Positions 24,330 through 35,040 of a DNA stretch of 64,000 bases are shown here, one piece after another. The DNA is from Hippasteria phrygiana. Taxonomy: Eukaryota > Echinodermata > Asteroidea > Valvatida > Goniasteridae. Both the position numbers and the translations under genes were made by a program. Location of the stretch: NCBI GenBank assembly GCA_037893225.1, contig JAZGUH010000331.1, forward strand, positions 1,364,001-1,428,000, given 5' to 3'. Under the pieces are notes generated by a model. It did not search any database. It saw only the letters and a list, made by a program, of their open reading frames with translations, and was not told the origin of the DNA. Numbering within the stretch: position 1 is the stretch's first letter; each line of letters begins with the position of its first letter.

Positions 24330-24798
24330 CTTATGCCTGTCTCAATGATGCTGCAGACTCCTGATAGTGCTATTCGGGACATTTCGGGAAAATTTGGACC
24401 CCTATAATCTCCATCCACTAAAACTCCGTTCCCTCTCGAACATAATGATTTTGAAAAGCACAAAAAAGAATTACAAAATGTGCAAGAAAAACATTGCAAT
24501 TCTCCCTCAACTTTGGTGCCAGTCATTTTTTTTTTTTGATATTTAACATTTCAGCAAGTTAACTGAGAGAGTGAGTTAATTTGGGGGTAGGGTCTTTATG
24601 TTTGATTTTGCAAAAATTTAAATGCAAAATTTTTTTGAGTTTCAATGTCTTGACAGAACTGAATGTGTTGCCCGTGTAACTGCATTGTGGCTCTGCCATA
24701 ATCTCATTGGCATACTGAAAGAATCAAATAACTGATCAAACTTTGGGATTGCTGGTCATTGAAAAATGTAATATTGGAACTTTTTGGATCATGGTTAG

Positions 24799-25484
24799 CC
24801 CCTTGCGTACGGTTGACCCAAATATGTGCAGATTGAAAATTGCCACCTGGCTGGTTGACGTCTATATACACACATGTACATGTACATGCCAATTTGTGAC
24901 CCGCTCTGCAAAAAGGGCACTTATGTTGCACAATTTGAAAATAGTGTTTTATATATAGCTGGAAAGGCCATTTTATAAGCTTTCATATGGTATATGTCTG
25001 AGGTCTGTAGCATTTTGCAATCACAAGATTTTTGGAAATTTGCATGTTTGTTTTCAGGAATTTCTTGAAATGACTTAAGGAGAAACAAGCCATTTAAAAA
25101 ACAAAAAGCAAAGCAATAGATGGAAGCATCCGACAAAAACACATTCTTTTTTCAACTTTATTCACTGAAATCAAAGATTTTGGTTATGAAATAGAATAAT
25201 ATAGGTATCAAAGATGCAAAAAATTCCCTCTCTTTAAAATCACTTGGTTAAAGAATTTTTCACCCTCTTCACATTGAACTGCCCATAACTTGTAAAAGCA
25301 TACAGCGACTTATGTGCCCTTTTTGCAGAGCGGGTCACATTTATGCATTTTCAATCCATTGTTGGGGTATTGTGTACGTTATGCTTGGCTGTACAAGCCT
25401 CTTGTTTCCGTTTCACTTGGCTGCATAACCCGGCCTGGCGCCCCAGCGCCCCCATGAAATACCCGGTATGCCCGGGTTCAAGGG
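24799..25484. mobile_element. piggyBac-like element with a nested fold-back element
   Basis: Ends CCCCTTGCGTACGG and TTCAAGGG match the family at 4652; flanks are TTAG/TTAC, decayed TTAA. It is interrupted at 24896-25338 by another TIR element. Confidence 0.75.
24896..25338. mobile_element. Nested TIR element (GTGACCCGCTCTGCAAAAAG ends)
   Basis: GTGACCCGCTCTGCAAAAAG at the left, CTTTTTGCAGAGCGGGTCAC at the right. It lies wholly inside the piggyBac-like element. A similar terminus (TTTTTGCAGAGCCGGTCAC) occurs at about 1630-1648. No coding capacity. Confidence 0.8.
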
Positions 25485-26056
25485 TTACTGCTAAGGTTGT
25501 GTACAGTCAAACAGGCTAAAAAACATCATGGCAATAATTAAAAGTCTCTAATTTGAATTTTAAATATGGTACTCTTTGATCAACTTTTATATGCGAAGAT
25601 TATCTGGCCAAATTCTACCCAATTAATCATTTTGATACTGTTAAAGAAAGTCCAGTGCAAACAGAGCCTTGGAGTAAAAATAAAAGAAAAAACAAACAAA
25701 CATAATTCAAGTGGACGTCTTTTGCCTTTTTACTATCTCTAACAGCCAACTTTCAGAGAGCCCCCCCCCCCATAAGCTGTGGATCACACTGTCTGTAGAC
25801 AGGTACAATGTTTATAAACTTACATGTACCATGGTTTTGGCTAAACTTTTGCCACTAAATGAAACAAAATTATCACAATGATAACCTTCATCCACTGTCC
25901 CACTGTAAAAGTAAAATTTCCTGAAGCTTGTAACAAGATTAAAAGGTACATGTACATGTCTTGAAGTTCTAAATTGTTGGTTTTGATTTGGAAAAAATGC
26001 TTTTTAAACATTCTAAGCATGGCCTACATGTAAGTTTTTTTGGGGAAATGTATCAC

Positions 26057-26207
26057 CTTCAACCTCCAGGTCTGTATCAAAGCCACTGCTCTCACTGCAG
26101 GTTGTCTCTGACAGAGGTCTGTCATATAGCCGTGACTCGTTATCATCAACTCCAGACAACTTGCTCTCAGTAGGTGCTGTGGATCGTCCACCTTTCCTCG
26201 TTATTGT
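26057..26207 (-). CDS. LRRC74-like gene, exon 2
   Basis: Bounded by an attgcag acceptor and a GAAG/GTGATA donor. It encodes TITRKGGRSTAPTESKL followed by an acidic Ser-rich stretch ending in DTDLEVE. 151 nt: enters in phase 0 and leaves with one base of a codon that exon 3 completes as Asp. Likely disordered, with possible phosphorylation sites; no domain is recognised. The ~5 kb intron upstream of it is packed with repeats. Confidence 0.7.
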
Positions 26208-27449
26208 CTGCAATATCAATAGCATGGCACAGGGTTCAATGGATCAAAGCCATACCATTAATCATTGTCTGATACAATGCTAACGGCTTGTCTGACTTGT
26301 AAACACCTACTATCATTTAATAATTAATCCAGATTGTATAAATACTTCAAGTGAGAATGTGACAGCCCGCACTAAAACCAGGCAGTCCCAGCATTTAACG
26401 AATGGCATTAAATGTTTTAAAAAGAGATCAAAATCATCATTATTAATATTCCCCATCTTAAACATCCCATAACTTGAGAAATTCTGGATTTTTGACAGAA
26501 TGTGCCTGCATGGTTTCGGCATGGAGTATCACAAATATTGTACTAGAGTGAGAGTCGATCTGTATTGACCTTTTTCCCCACAAACAAAACATTTCACTAA
26601 TTACAGTTGGTGTATTCTGCATTCTAATTTAAATTCTGTGTACTGCAGATTGCTTTTGATATCCCTTTCACTGATAAATACATGTAATATTTACTCTGGT
26701 GCATAATATTTCAATGTAATTAACCATTTGTTGTGTGATGACATTTGGAAAAGAAACATGCTAAATAGCAGAGCAAGACTAGATAACACATTATAACCTG
26801 GACAGGCAAACAATAACTGGTTGTAACCCTCCTATACTTATAATTACCACAGCCTATCAAAAACTCTAAACACCAACTCTCACAGTTTGTGTGTGTTTCA
26901 ATCTATCATTTGATAGGTTTTGATCTGTACAACAACTGGGTCGATTTTGGCCAGGTGCACAGGAGGGTTAATCACAAAACAAACATAGGGTTGCCAGGAC
27001 ACTATCAACTAAGACTCAACAATTTGGGTTTTATTGTTCGGCAAATAAAGGTAATTATTTACCTACCAACCCATGTCTGGCTGCCTGTTTTGAGGGAGAT
27101 AACACTTGTTGGTTACAACCTGTGCATGCTGATACACTATTCTTACAAATGTACTTGGTTTTGGAAACTACCAAATTGATGTACAAAACATTTTTAGAAA
27201 ATCATGTGTTTCACTGTAATGTTTGTTATGTACAGTAGTTGGGCAATGATTATGATGGTGATTGATTCCGTGCACTTAGCCCAATGGCTGAACCTCAATA
27301 ATTGTAACCTTAGATTCAAAAGGGGACCTCAGGATTACAGCTAGTTCTTCAGTTTATGTCCCAGCTTCTGTCAAGTACATTGTCCAAACTCCTTTTATTA
27401 TATTATAAGCTTTAAACTTATTCAGTATATTACTGGCAAGGGTGTTGAT

Positions 27450-27675
27450 TAGGGGTGTGCATTGGAACCGGGTACCTGAATACCCGACCGTTCATGTCAG
27501 GAACCAGTTACAGATTATGGAATCGAGTACCCGTACAACTTTACATCATCGCATAATAACTTCCCAGAAAATGAAAAAGGAAAGGTTTTGAATGTTATTT
27601 GTCGGGAATTTTCAAAATTAAAACCCGACTACATGGGAAACCAGCACAGATTTCATGTTTATGATGCTCACGAAA
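27450..27675. mobile_element. hAT element, truncated copy of 19770 family
   Basis: Starts TAGGGGTGTGCA and follows the 19770 element closely (GTACCCGTACAACTTTACAT, AATGAAAAAGGAAAGG) for ~225 bp, then stops matching at a GAGTTGTC-rich stretch. The right end is absent. Confidence 0.8.
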
Positions 27676-27965
27676 GATGGTCGAGTTGTCTCAACGGTTG
27701 AGTTGTCTCGAGTCGAGTCGGCCAACGGTCGAGTTGTCCGAGCCCCGACGGTTTAATATAATGGAGAGGTATTTCTTGCATGTAACAAGTAATTTCCCGC
27801 AGATCACACACCATCACCCAGGTTGCCTCCCCGGTCCTGCCCGGCACCTTCCCCGTCGTATCTCCCTCGCTTCGATCGTCACAGTTGCAAGACGTCGCAT
27901 GCGAACACGAGCGGTGAACACTGCAGCCGCTAGCGCATGGCCGGCCGGCCGACCGGCTGCCTGCA

Positions 27966-28280
27966 ATTAATGCAAAGCAGAGCTAGCAGCTTCGATCACG
28001 AACTTACCAGCGCCAGTAGTATAGATAGCTACCAGACTATTGTGCAACTTCATGGCAGCTCTTTTTCGTATGTGCGCGTGCGTGAAGAGAAAATGTTCCT
28101 CATTTTCATACGGAATTGACGCATGCGCACTAGTTTTCCCCATTTTTTGGGGGGAGATTTTACAAGATTCCCAAGACGTTGTTACTGGCGGTTCATGGCT
28201 ATTAATAGTTTGTCGTGATAACGCCCTCTCGCGGCGGCCGGTTATCGCGTATATACGTAACAACGTCTTGAACCAAGACT
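27966..28280 (+). repeat. Inverted repeat arm 1 around the gene start
   Basis: Matches the complement of about 33828-34150 nearly end to end (ATCGCGTATATACG, AACAACGTCTTG, CGCATGCGCA, GAGGAACATTTTCTC). The arms are ~5.6 kb apart and enclose exon 1. Confidence 0.85.
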
Positions 28281-28339
28281 AGGAACCCTTTCAAAATGTG
28301 CCTGCCAAAAATTCAGAAAATAACAATCGTAGAGCAACC

Positions 28340-29765
28340 TAAAATAAATAACTTGTTTCTCATCAGCGGCCGGGCGGATTTTTCGTGCCGGGTGGATATT
28401 TTTTTATATAATTTTATAATTATAAAAGTTAAAATATAAATGTTTGACAAAATATAAATGTTTGACAAAATATAAATGTACCGGACGCCCAGAAATTCCG
28501 AGCAGAAAAACATTATTTGTATACGCTATAAAACACGCTGTTGTAAACAATGCCAGGTAAACTCACGTTGGAGAGGGTTTTATAAACACCGACAACCTGA
28601 CCCGAAAGCCCGTGTGAACGGGGCCGTGGGGCCCGGGGCCGTGTGAACTCTACTGTACATATGTATACAAAAAATGATAGTAAAGTTAGTGGCCATGTGG
28701 TAGAAGCCAGGAAAATCAATAAATCTAGGCTGGTATCAGGCAAAAGGCGCGCGACGGATCGGACAGGAGCTAAGTCGAGTGCGAACGGTCGTCTGTGTGC
28801 CTCTTCCATTCGAAAATAGGGGTGCTCGAAATAGTGGGAAAATAAATATCCGTTTTAAAGTCTTAAGTGTAATCAACAAAAACAATCTGTAATTTGGAAA
28901 AAAAATGCCATGTCACAACCAAATTTCTGTCAACCAGCGCTTTCGCTCGTGCCCACCTACACATGTACATGTACTAGTACTGGGCGCTGGGAAACGCTGA
29001 TGAGCTTCACAGAATTTCTGTGAAGGAAAACGCACCACATTCTGGGTAGCGTACAATGACATTTCGAATTGCATGCCGCGCAGCTAACCGACGGAAGTGG
29101 TAAAATTAACCCACGTTCATAAGTCACAAAAAATCTATCCAATCAGAGCTGAAAGTGCATAAGCGCTTACCAGCGCCCAGTATGGGCGGCGTGGTGGGCA
29201 CAAGCCAACCTCGTTACCATGGGTACGATCTTACTGCGCCATGTTTCTTCCCACTATGGCTTGCGCAATCACACGCGCCCATGGAGTCGAGGCTGGGCAC
29301 GAGCGAAACCAGCGCTGTGAAGTTGCATAGTCGGACACCAGTTTCAAAGAATCAGCGATATTGTTGTTTGAACATCGGAACTAGACCAGGGCAGTCTGAT
29401 CTGTAGGTGCACTTCAAAGCGTTCCTCTTTTGAGGTCAGCTGTATGTCATGTGCATTTATATCATCTTGTAAATTTTTTATTTCAAAATCCTTTTATTAA
29501 ATAAATTCAGTTTCTTAAAAAATTTGTAAAATATTTGTGTTCTAGCTGATGTGTAGTATGCCTACTAAAGTACTAGTATATCGAGACCATGGAGATATTA
29601 TCTTTGCATAAAATATTTTCTATGCCGTGAACAAATAAAATACAAAAGGTCCTGACGTACATATTTTCTTTGTTATGGAAATTTTTATTCTATAAAATAT
29701 AAAATATAAATTGTCCGGACGGACCTTTTCGCCACATGGGTTCTGATGAGAAACAATTAATTGTT
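28340..29765. repeat. Possible TIR element upstream-side repeat
   Basis: TTGTTTCTCATCAG (about 28349) and CTGATGAGAAACAA (about 29742) are inverted. Inside, a further inverted pair (CCAGCGCTTTCGCTCG near 28936; CGAGCGAAACCAGCGCTG near 29302) encloses GC-rich sequence. No coding sequence recognised. Confidence 0.4.
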
Positions 29766-30496
29766 TGTATGTTGCCTAAGTGTTACATGTGGGATTTTTT
29801 ATATTGTTCCAGTGCACCAGCCAGTTAGACGACCGTCGGACAAATTTTGTGCCCAATTTCCGGACACATTTGTGCAAAAAACCTCAAATAATTTGTGAAG
29901 CAAGCTTTATTAGTACTAGTAGCAATGTTCAACTGAATGAGTTTAGAGGTCATCAGCAAAGAAGTTTGTCAAAACTACCTGACCAAAGTCAGGAAAAGTG
30001 TCACAGTGCACCACATTTGATGACTCCACTATTAGGAGGAACCTACATGTAGGAAACACCCACCCCAGGGTTATGATCAATACCACAAGTGGTGTAACTC
30101 TGGGGGGGGGGGGGGGTGGGGGGTGGGATGTGGGGAGGGGGAACTTTTCCCAGCTGACGTCCGTTCCCCAGGTGCCCCCCCCCCCCATTTTAAATCTTGA
30201 AATGAACAAAAAAATGGTGATTGTGCAGTGTAGGGCCCTGTTCCAAGATAACACAAATCCACTTTTACTGGTTATTGGAATTGCCAAAACGTTAGTTAGC
30301 GACATGCCGTAGATAAAGGGCAGGGTTTTAGTTTTTGAGGGAAATTTTTGGGTAAAGCAATGATAAGACAAGAAAACACAATGCGAACAAATTGCAAAAC
30401 CGCGTTGATTAGCATGGCAACTGCTGTAAAGCGCGTAAGAAAATTGCATTTTCTACCGCAATAAACAGTTCAATTTTTTTAAAAAGAAGTACGGTA

Positions 30497-30560
30497 TTCC
30501 AAAGGTCGCAGGTTCGAATCCTGCTCCTGCCAGTTTTCTTTGTTCACTTTGAAAAAAGAT
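30497..30560 (+). mobile_element. tRNA-Thr-like repeat, 3' fragment
   Basis: Holds only the B-box half (AGGTCGCAGGTTCGAATCCT) plus GCTCCTGCCAG and TTTCTTTGTTCACTTTGAAA, as in the other copies. The 5' part is missing. Confidence 0.8.
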
Positions 30561-30606
30561 GTCAATAGAAATATAATTAAGAGAAGTCTCCTTTAGGTTG
30601 AAAAGT

Positions 30607-31204
30607 GGAAAGAGTTCCATATCCGGACATCACTTATACCTCGTGCACAAAGTCTATGGGCCATGCCAGAAAATCAAAGTATTTTAAAAGAATAAGTTGA
30701 AAAAAATTTTCTCCTAAATTCGTGTTTCTTCATCAGATTTACACTTTTTTGTAGTTTTTAAGGAAAGATTTTACTTTAATACCCCCCACCAAAATCGGTA
30801 AGGAACAGCAATTCTTGGAAAATAACCATCCATTTGTGTTCATAATTAACACTTGGCACAACCTATAATTTTGAGAATTTGTTGGGACATTTTAGTGCAA
30901 ATATAGGGGAAGAAAGTTTATGTTTTCTGTGTTAGAAGTTCTTGGCACCATGTAAAGTCACTCAAAGTGTTCACATACATGTTGATTTCTTCTCATTTTT
31001 TACAGATTTTGCTGACATAAATCTTGAAATAACAGGTTGTGCCACATGTTTAGACAGTTGTTAATGTTATCAAGGAGGGTTGGTTATTTTCCAAGATTTT
31101 GCTGTTCTTGACCGATTTTGGTGGGGGGGTATTAAAGTAAAATCTTTCCGTTTTGAAGTCATATTATGGGGAAATAAGTGATGTCCGAATATGGAACTCT
31201 TTCC
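30607..31204. mobile_element. Fold-back element in intron 1
   Basis: Ends GGAAAGAGTTCCATATCCGG and CGAATATGGAACTCTTTCC. The inner arms also pair (ACCCCCCACCAAAATCGGT near 30780; ACCGATTTTGGTGGGGG near 31111). The whole 600 bp can fold into one long hairpin. It ends ~60 bp from the exon 1 donor. Confidence 0.8.
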
Positions 31205-31265
31205 ATAAAAAATTATAACTTATGGACTAATTGAAATTTACGTACACAAAACTACGATAATGTAC

Positions 31266-31433
31266 CTTGCGATTATCACCGATACTGCCACGGCTCTTGG
31301 CCCGGCTCGGAGCTCTAGTGCTAGTGGCAGTGGCAGTGCTACCGGCCGGCGTCTTGTTGGCATTTTCGTCCGTACCCACGTCCATTTCTTCCTCTTCGGT
31401 TTGCTCTTCAGGCTCATTTTCGTTGGACATCAT
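31266..31433 (-). CDS. LRRC74-like gene, exon 1 (start codon exon)
   Basis: Encodes 56 residues beginning MMSNENEPEEQ, acidic then Ala/Thr/Ser/Arg-rich, ending GDNRK before a GTACAT donor. It ends in phase 0 and joins the phase-0 start of the next exon. Two adjacent ATGs sit at 31433 and 31430. The frame stays open upstream to an ATG at 31574 (MTQKAG), so a 47-residue N-terminal extension cannot be excluded; I prefer the 31433 start because the sequence becomes compositionally like the next exon there. There is no homology to check this exon against, so it rests on phase, donor and composition. Confidence 0.6.
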
Positions 31434-31720
31434 AATATTAGTACTAGCCTTCGACAATTTCCTGGTGAACAAAAACGGAAGGACTCCCCATGCAGAAAGA
31501 CTGAGCTTAGATTTGATAAATTTGGGGGCATGCAGTGAAAGCGTCGAGTCGAAATAACCTGCTTTTTGTGTCATTACAAAACATTAGACTGTGCACGTTG
31601 TCTGCATAAATAGAAAAATAGCGCGCGCATTGTGTGCATTGTTTGTGTTGCTATGGGGCTGCCCAGGTCGTAATTGATTGATCGATGACGCAGACTTGAC
31701 TTTGGAACCTGGATGCAGTG
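31434..31720 (-). promoter_or_regulatory. Presumed 5' end / promoter-proximal region of the LRRC74-like gene
   Basis: Immediately upstream of the chosen start. Contains GC-rich words (GCGCGCGC near 31620) and an X-box-like half-site on the minus strand, GCAGCCCCATAGCAAC (31647-31662). No TATA box can be assigned with confidence and the transcription start is unknown, so this rests on position. Confidence 0.3.
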
Positions 31721-31919
31721 AAAGTATGGCAATCATAAAGAGTGTTTATTGGGAGGGGGCGTAATCATACATGCAGACTAGGCCCCATATGTTACGATTT
31801 TGAGTCAATGTGATGGAACTTTTGTTACAGGGCCTTGTTGGTTAACAGATTTTTCATTTTTGGTTGAACTTTTTGTTCTTTAAAAGATGAAGTGCTTTTT
31901 AAATTTTGAAAATAGCAAG

Positions 31920-32930
31920 AAAGAAAGAACCGGTGTGTGCAGGCAAAATTCAAGGAATGATCAGTTTATCTAATTTTTGTTTTATCATTTCAGGAAATAT
32001 AGCCGCAGTGAGTCAGAATTCGTTTAGGGGAGAGGGAGGGTGGGGGTTGTTAAAGACATCAACAAACTTATTACTCTCTCTTTCCATTCTTTTTTATTAT
32101 TTGTGGAAAAGGTTGGAGGACGAAAGATTCTGTTGAGCGAAGTCTCATGATCGGTTTTTACGTAAGTGACTGGTCTTGCAGAAATTATTTTTGTATATTA
32201 CGAATAGGTTGGTGGGTATGCCAGCCGTGTGGATGTGTGACTGACCACCCGAGGCGTAATTTCTTTCCTTTTTAAGGTGGAATACGCTTCGAGGGAATCA
32301 GTTTTACTGTTTTAGCCACTATTTCTGCAAGATGACAGTCTGTGAGAGTGTTCGCTTCGTGAGCTCGTCAATACAACAACTGTCCGCGGGCCAATGATGT
32401 CATCAATTCCAGATATAGCGGGCGTTAAACACTCGTTTCTGGTCTTGGCGATGCCCAGACTAGTTTGTGTATAGTCGATCGAGTTGCTGGTTTTTTAACT
32501 CAGTTATTTTTGTTAGAGAAGAACCGGTGTGAAGTCCCGGTATGTGCTGGCTACGTTAGAAGAATAATCAGTGGATTTAAGTTTGTGATGGTTTGATCAT
32601 TCCAAGATATGGTATTCTATATCTCCCCTCTCGCATCTCCCCTCCCCCCCCCCCCGAGGGGGGGGGGGGGGGGGTGCGAGATGCGAGAGGGGGAGATGCG
32701 AGATGTTAAAGTCAACATCAACAAAGCCGATCGATCCTCATTCTTCCTTTTTTCAAAACCACCATAAAACATTGGTGAAGTTGGAGGATGAACGACTCTG
32801 CTGGTGGTGCTCTCCTATTAAATAATTAGCAAATGTCTTTCCCAGAGATAGAGCGGGAGTTTCAACAAATTCGTCTCTGGTCTTGGCCACGCCAGGACAT
32901 GTTTGTGCGTAACATTAACAGTGGCTTCTT
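31920..32930. repeat. Diverged tandem duplication (~600 bp unit) with a G/C hairpin
   Basis: GAACCGGTGTG, GTTAAAG..ACATCAACAAA, AGGTTGGAGGACGAA and TCTGGTCTTGG..ACGCC occur in the same order in two units (from about 31926 and 32519). A palindrome with a polyC/polyG centre lies at about 32624-32706 (CGCATCTCCCC and its complement). Confidence 0.65.
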
Positions 32931-33239
32931 GTTTCAATTTACTAAATGACTTATTTTTTACCGGTGAAAATATGCTGCGTCCCATGCTTTTCTTTTTTTG
33001 AGAGGGGAATAGCAAAGCATTTTTTCTGTACTTTTTTCGCACTACATCAGTCACCATCTTTTCCGTTTTGTCTTTTTTGTATGCACGCTCATGATAGCAG
33101 ATAAATCTTGCACATTTCAGCCATTCTTTTTAGATGATCGGGGATTTTAGAAGTAAGGGGATTTCGACACATTTTATTTTAAGGTTTGAAATCCACTGCT
33201 TACTGATAATTATTTTGTTGTTCTAGTAGTCCTAAAAGG

Positions 33240-33665
33240 ATTGCACATTCTCCTCATCCAGATTTTTTTCTTGGTCGGATTGTGGAGGTGTTTTAATCCT
33301 AGACCGAACCAGGTCATCTTTTATGTTTGTATGCCAAGATGGGTTGGGTTTCGAATATCGCATTCAGATATTCATTTTCGCTTATTAAATGCCAATGTTT
33401 TAACAGGGCTCGTTTGAGAGCTAGGTGTTCTATTTGTGGGTAGTATGGTAGAACAAAAACAAGCGGGGTGTTTTTCTCGTTTTTGTGACGCTTATAGTTC
33501 ACGGGAGTCTCGCGTACTTAAGGAAGGAGGGCTAAATCATCTTTTTTGTATATCCGCGTTTTTTAAGTTTGTCTCTGAAGAATTTAACCTTATCCTCAAA
33601 ATCTTCTGAGTGTGTACATATGCGGTTGTATCTCGCTGTTTCTCCCTTAATCAACCCGCCAAATA
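33240..33665 (-). pseudogene. Penelope-like element fragment (RT thumb/linker)
   Basis: The minus strand reads GGLIKGETARYNRICTHSED, FRDKLKKRGYTKK, a stop, then after a break TPLVFVLPYYPQIEHLALKR, ALLKHWHLISENEYL and PILAYKHK, and finally IKDDLVRSRI in another frame. This order (GET.R..RIC; L..RGY; LVFV...P; KHWH; P..AY.R..N..D.LVRS) is the region after the RT core in Penelope-like elements. Frame changes and a stop show it is dead. Confidence 0.85.
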
Positions 33666-33827
33666 CTGACTTAGGGTGTGCTGAATCTCGAGCCAGATAG
33701 GGCCTACTGAAATGTGTCTAGTCTTTTTGGTAGCTACTCGAGTATCCAGTTTCCTTTCTTTTTGCTCTCCCGTCAAACTTATAAAAAAAACACACAAAAA
33801 ATCCCACAACCGCATGCAGTAAAGGAG

Positions 33828-34150
33828 GTAGTCTTGGTTCAAGACGTTGTTACGTACGTATATACGCGATAACCGGCTGCCGCGAGAGGGCGTTATCACG
33901 ACAAACTATTAAGCCACGAACCGCCAGTAACAACGTCTTGGGAATTTCGTAAAATCTTCCCCCGAAAAATGGGGGAAACTAGTGCGCATGCGCAATTCTG
34001 TATGAAAATGAGGAACATTTTCTCTTCACGCACGCGCACATACGAAAAAGAGCTGCCATGAAGTTGCACAATAGTCTGGTAGCTTAACTGTAACTACTGG
34101 CCGAAGGGCCAGGGGAGCTGGTAGTGGTAAGTTAGCGATCGAAGCTGCGC
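33828..34150 (-). repeat. Inverted repeat arm 2 around the gene start
   Basis: Complement of 27966-28280, with small differences such as GTACGTACGTATATACG expanded by a few bases. It abuts the 5' edge of the Penelope-like fragment. Confidence 0.85.
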
Positions 34151-34559
34151 TATCCGGCCGGCCGGCTGAAGAGATCGATGGGTGAATCAAAACGAAAAAG
34201 AACAGTAAACAAAGTTAAAGGATTCCCAAACATGTCAACATACAAATGCCCCTATTTTTTGCTCAAACTTTAAAACAAACAAAGATAAAAAAAAATAGCT
34301 GGCTAACATTTCGAATTTCTTTCTCAAAGGCAAATGACACACTACAAGAAACAAACATGTACGGAACACACATGCAAGACGGGGGTGCAAATAGGAGGTG
34401 GTAATTGGGAAATAAAAGGAACAGAGGGATGTGGCAAGGCTAAACGGGAAAGGGAGACATCCAAGTGGGCAAGAAACCCTAAGAGTGTTTGCTAGGAGGA
34501 TTATCTGTAAACAAGGGGGGGGGGGGATTAAGAGTTAATCATTCCCTTCCTGGATGTTG

Positions 34560-35040
34560 AGACCATGTGGTTGAATAGTCCGAAGACGCTTTCATCCACA
34601 CTTTCTCCCTGCTAAGGCGAACTGAGTCCTTGCTCTGGCCAAGTGATTATATGCCCTGTATATCAGAAATGGAATGGTTATGCATGAAAGTTAAAGTGGT
34701 GACCAACAGGGGTGTCCATTTTCTTGGTATTTACAGTCGATCGATGGCCATAGAAACGCTTGTTGAGCGTATTCTTGTGGTCTCCCCGACATACTGGATT
34801 CCACAAGCCAAAAGCCATGCAAGAAATGAGATATATGACATTAGAGGTGTTGCAAGTAATGTTACCATTGGTTCTGTGAGTAGTGCCAGATGAATGGCCA
34901 GAAAATGAGTCAGACTCCTGCATGTGAGTCTGGCAAACAACACAACTGGAATTGCACTTAATAGTACCATGCCGTGTGGGAGGGGATGCAGCCAAGGGGG
35001 ATCTCGGCTCGAACAATCGGGTCTCCACAACAGTGAAAAA
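34560..35040 (-). pseudogene. Penelope-like element fragment (GIY-YIG endonuclease)
   Basis: The minus strand gives a Cys-containing lead (CNSSCVVCQTHMQESDSFSG), then ITCNTSNVIYLISCMA. After a frameshift comes CGIQYVGETTRIR, and then LNKRFYGHRSTVN and PVGHHFNFH back in the first frame. NVIYLI..CG.QYVGET...L..RF.GHR is the GIY-YIG core (Tyr-Leu-Ile plus Tyr-Val-Gly, catalytic Arg in the following helix) of Penelope-like elements. It lies upstream of the RT fragment on the same strand, the reverse of the order within one element, so these are separate insertions. Confidence 0.85.

Larger units (their letters stand above)
1752..31433 (-). other. Gene span: LRRC74A/B-like leucine-rich repeat protein with EF-hand (3' end off window)
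   Basis: Eleven exons on the minus strand join with matching phases into 482 codons without a stop. All visible introns have GT donors and AG acceptors. The order is an acidic, Ser/Thr/Ala-rich N-terminus (about residues 1-105), a conserved lead-in containing SYFLRHI and HHGLGPAGAKAIA, then about seven to eight ribonuclease-inhibitor-type LRRs of ~28 residues (about 140-400), then a linker and one EF-hand (near the last visible residues). The lead-in and LRR layout match what I know of LRRC74A/LRRC74B, where vertebrate proteins are of similar length; the EF-hand is an addition relative to the vertebrate form as I remember it. The family's role is poorly known: LRRs suggest protein binding, the EF-hand suggests calcium. 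No signal peptide or membrane segment is visible, so it is probably cytosolic. The last exon ends in a donor, so at least one more exon lies to the left. A related RI-type LRR family is the alternative. Confidence 0.85.
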
